A DNA stretch of 64,000 bases from Gudongella sp034006985 (GTDB taxonomy: Bacteria; Bacillota; Clostridia; Tissierellales; Tissierellaceae): the NCBI GenBank assembly GCA_034006985.1, contig JAVERT010000001.1:257700-321699 (forward strand), written 5' to 3'. Shown here in pieces: positions 62,497 to 64,000 of the stretch (the first letter of the stretch is position 1; every line of letters begins with the position of its first letter). The notes under the pieces are model-generated. The model saw nothing but the letters and a program-made list of their open reading frames with translations, was not told the origin of the DNA and did no database searches. The position numbers were made by a program, and so were the translations under genes.

Positions 62497-62573
62497 TGGT
62501 GCACCTAGGAGGATTCGAACCTCCGGCACACGGATTAGAAGTCCGTTGCTCTATCCAACTGAGCTATAGGTGC
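62497..62573 (-). tRNA. tRNA-Arg (TCT)
   Basis: 77 nt, anticodon TCT in CGGACTTCTAATCCG; acceptor GCACCTA/TAGGTGC. Confidence 0.95.
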
Positions 62574-62591
62574 ATATTATAATTAATTAAA

Positions 62592-62665
62592 TGGAGCGGG
62601 TGAAGGGAATCGGACCCTCGCAACCAGCTTGGAAGGCTGGGGCTCTACCACTGAGCTACACCCGC
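62592..62665 (-). tRNA. tRNA-Gly (TCC) with atypical T loop
   Basis: 74 nt, anticodon TCC in CAGCCTTCCAAGCTG. The T loop reads TCCGATT, so position 55 is C instead of the near-universal U (base 62613). All other tRNAs in the window keep TTC. Confidence 0.93.
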
Positions 62666-62700
62666 AAGTTGTATATATTATATGCATCTAAAAATATTAA

Positions 62701-62785
62701 TGGTGGAGGAGACTGGATTTGAACCAGTGAAAGCTCAGCTAACGGATTTACAGTCCGTCCCCTTTAGCCACTTGGGTACTCCTCC
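62701..62785 (-). tRNA. tRNA-Tyr (GTA)
   Basis: 85 nt, class II variable arm, anticodon GTA in CGGACTGTAAATCCG. Confidence 0.95.
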
Positions 62786-62811
62786 ATATAAGTGGTGCTT
62801 TTGTAATTATA

Positions 62812-62887
<76 letters not shown>

Positions 62888-62919
62888 ATAAATATATCCA
62901 TATTAAAATAGCATTGAAA

Positions 62920-62996
62920 TGGCGACCTGGAAGGGACTCGAACCCTCGACCTCCAGCGTGACAGGCTGGCATTCTAACCAACTGAACTACCAGGCC
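62920..62996 (-). tRNA. tRNA-Asp (GTC)
   Basis: 77 nt, anticodon GTC in CCAGCCTGTCACGCTGG; discriminator G. Confidence 0.95.
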
Positions 62997-63036
62997 ATGG
63001 TAATTCTTCTAACCTACTTGGGGTAGGTTGTAAAAA

Positions 63037-63112
63037 TGGTGGGAACAACAGGGCTCGAACCTGTGACCCCCTGCTTGTAAGGCAGGTGCTCTCCCAACTG
63101 AGCTATGCTCCC
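63037..63112 (-). tRNA. tRNA-Val (TAC)
   Basis: 76 nt, anticodon TAC in CCTGCCTTACAAGCAGG. A small hairpin (AACCTAC/GTAGGTT, about 63010-63029) lies between it and tRNA-Asp. Confidence 0.95.
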
Positions 63113-63227
63113 ATATCTTAATTAATTCACAATTTTCAAATCACTGTTCACAATTACTTGTGTTTATCTTTTAGGTCTTTTTCTTTTAATTGTGATTTGT
63201 GCATTGTGATTTATTCAATTGTAAAAA
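63113..63227. repeat. spacer with imperfect dyads in the tRNA array
   Basis: The longest spacer of the array. TCACAATTA (63148-63156) and TAATTGTGA (63187-63195) form a 9-bp inverted pair. Several other CACAATT/AATTGTG variants surround it. It could be a processing hairpin or a low-complexity repeat. Confidence 0.4.
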
Positions 63228-63302
63228 TGGTGACCCTACCGGGACTCGAACCCGGGTTATCGCCGTGAAAGGGCGGTGTCTTAACCACTTGACCATAGGG
63301 CC
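63228..63302 (-). tRNA. tRNA-Glu (TTC)
   Basis: 75 nt, anticodon TTC in CGCCCTTTCACGGCG; acceptor GGCCCTA/TAGGGTC. Confidence 0.95.
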
Positions 63303-63327
63303 TTGATTTGTTCTATTAATAATTAAA

Positions 63328-63404
63328 TGGTAGCGGCGAACGGATTTGAACCGCTGACACCACGGGTATGAACCGTGTGCTCTAGCCAACTGAGCTACGC
63401 CGCC
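63328..63404 (-). tRNA. tRNA-Met, elongator (CAT)
   Basis: 77 nt, anticodon CAT in CGGTTCATACCCG; acceptor GGCGGCG/CGCCGCT with a G1-U72 wobble, as in Bacillus elongator Met. It lacks the TilS C4-G69/C5-G68 pairs. Confidence 0.9.
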
Positions 63405-63484
63405 ATAATCAGTTGTTTTTATGTATCATGCAAATACTAGTTTCATCAATTAATTCTTCAAACTTATACTTACAGTGTAAATAA

Positions 63485-63561
<77 letters not shown>

Positions 63562-63578
63562 TTATATAATTGTTGTTA

Positions 63579-63666
63579 TGGTGCCGAGGACCGGAATCGA
63601 ACCGGTACGACTTTAAAGGTCGCAGGATTTTAAGTCCTGTGCGTCTGCCAATTCCACCACCCCGGC
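63579..63666 (-). tRNA. tRNA-Leu (TAA)
   Basis: 88 nt, class II, anticodon TAA in CAGGACTTAAAATCCTG; acceptor GCCGGGG/CCTCGGC. Confidence 0.95.
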
Positions 63667-63667
63667 A

Positions 63668-63742
63668 TGGCTCTCAGGGTGGGATTCGAACCCACAACCT
63701 ACCGGTTAACAGCCGGTTGCTCCGCCGTTGAGCTACCTAAGA
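63668..63742 (-). tRNA. tRNA-Asn (GTT)
   Basis: 75 nt, anticodon GTT in CCGGCTGTTAACCGG; acceptor TCTTAGG/CCTGAGA with a T-G wobble. First tRNA after 5S rRNA in transcription order. Confidence 0.93.
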
Positions 63743-63749
63743 AAATTTT

Positions 63750-63865
63750 ACTGGCGACTTCCTACTCTCCCAGGACGTTGCCATCCAAGTACCATCGGCG
63801 TTAAGAGGCTTAACTTCTGTGTTCGGTATGGGTACAGGTGTCTCCCTCTTGCTATCGTCACCAGA
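63750..63865 (-). rRNA. rrf: 5S ribosomal RNA
   Basis: About 116 nt. The minus strand begins CTGGTGACGATAGC, contains CCGAACACAGAAGTTAAG and the GATGGTACT region, and ends GTCGCCAG pairing with the 5' end. Confidence 0.95.
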
Positions 63866-63911
63866 TTTGAATCCTACACTAGAACAGTTTCTATGCTAAA
63901 CATGAATTTTT

Positions 63912-64000
63912 TGGTCAAGTCCTCGACATATTAGTATCTATTAGCTTCAAGTATTACTACTCTTTCACCTTAGACCTATCTACCAGGTGGTCTTCCTGGT
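63912..64000 (-). rRNA. rrl: 23S ribosomal RNA, 3' end (runs off the right edge)
   Basis: The last about 90 nt of 23S rRNA: the minus strand reads TAGATAGGTCTAAGGTG, then GTCGAGGACTTGACC at its 3' end. The order 23S-5S-tRNA fits an rRNA operon continuing to the right. Confidence 0.95.

Overview
The window is a 64 kb piece of an AT-rich, low-GC Gram-positive chromosome. It carries Clostridia-type housekeeping synteny, an Rnf complex, a complete selenocysteine (Sec) insertion apparatus, clostridial MinCDE and no aerobic respiratory genes. I infer an anaerobic, probably amino-acid-fermenting member of the Clostridia (Tissierellales/Peptostreptococcales-like). The genus cannot be fixed from the sequence alone.

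Layout. 1-1604: the 5' part of comEC on the minus strand, cut by the window edge. 1719-2909: an AlaX-type alanyl-tRNA editing protein. 2942-7928: a decayed prophage integrated in the tRNA-Sec gene. It is flanked by 73-bp direct repeats of the 3' half of selC. It keeps a lysis module (XhlA-like protein, frameshifted amidase, LLH holin), a three-gene cargo cassette that includes a ClpP/SppA-fold serine protease, and a truncated integrase. 7864-13098: intact selC, an orphan OmpR-type regulator with a degenerate receiver, selB, selA and selD, all on the minus strand. SelD is itself a selenoprotein (in-frame UGA, TTG start). 13112-13741 comEA, 13878-15158 a D,D-carboxypeptidase.

15194-34599 is one long, almost unbroken minus-strand run of core genes. 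In transcription order it reads: NusG-II protein, Gx transporter, maf, radC, mreB-mreC-mreD, a very large PBP2, minC-minD-minE, two radical-SAM-linked genes, rng, rplU-prp-rpmA, obg, yhbY, nadD, yqeK, an LCP protein, rsfS and ridA. Upstream of it lies rnfCDGEAB (34828-39762). 39921-50752 holds tRNA-Leu(GAG), an orphan peptide-binding lipoprotein, a lytic transglycosylase, coaE, polA, tRNA-Leu(CAA), mltG, a GNAT protein, a lipoate ligase and a beta-CASP nuclease. 50868-55134 is a polyamine operon (XRE-cupin regulator, potABCD). 55594-58521 is a sulfur-transfer set (LUD protein, cysteine desulfurase, ThiI). Then come asparaginase, an IclR regulator and a YprB-like exonuclease. 61590-64000 is a minus-strand 23S (3' end)-5S-tRNA array with 20 tRNA genes.

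The selenocysteine block works as a unit. SelD makes selenophosphate, SelA converts Ser-tRNA-Sec (from selC) to Sec-tRNA-Sec, and SelB delivers it at UGA. The first UGA met here is in selD itself. The least explained parts are the prophage cargo cassette, the pseudo-receiver regulator inside the Sec cluster, a structured-looking leader before the NusG-II gene (34654-34768) and a ghost reading frame in the 55.2-55.5 kb intergenic region.
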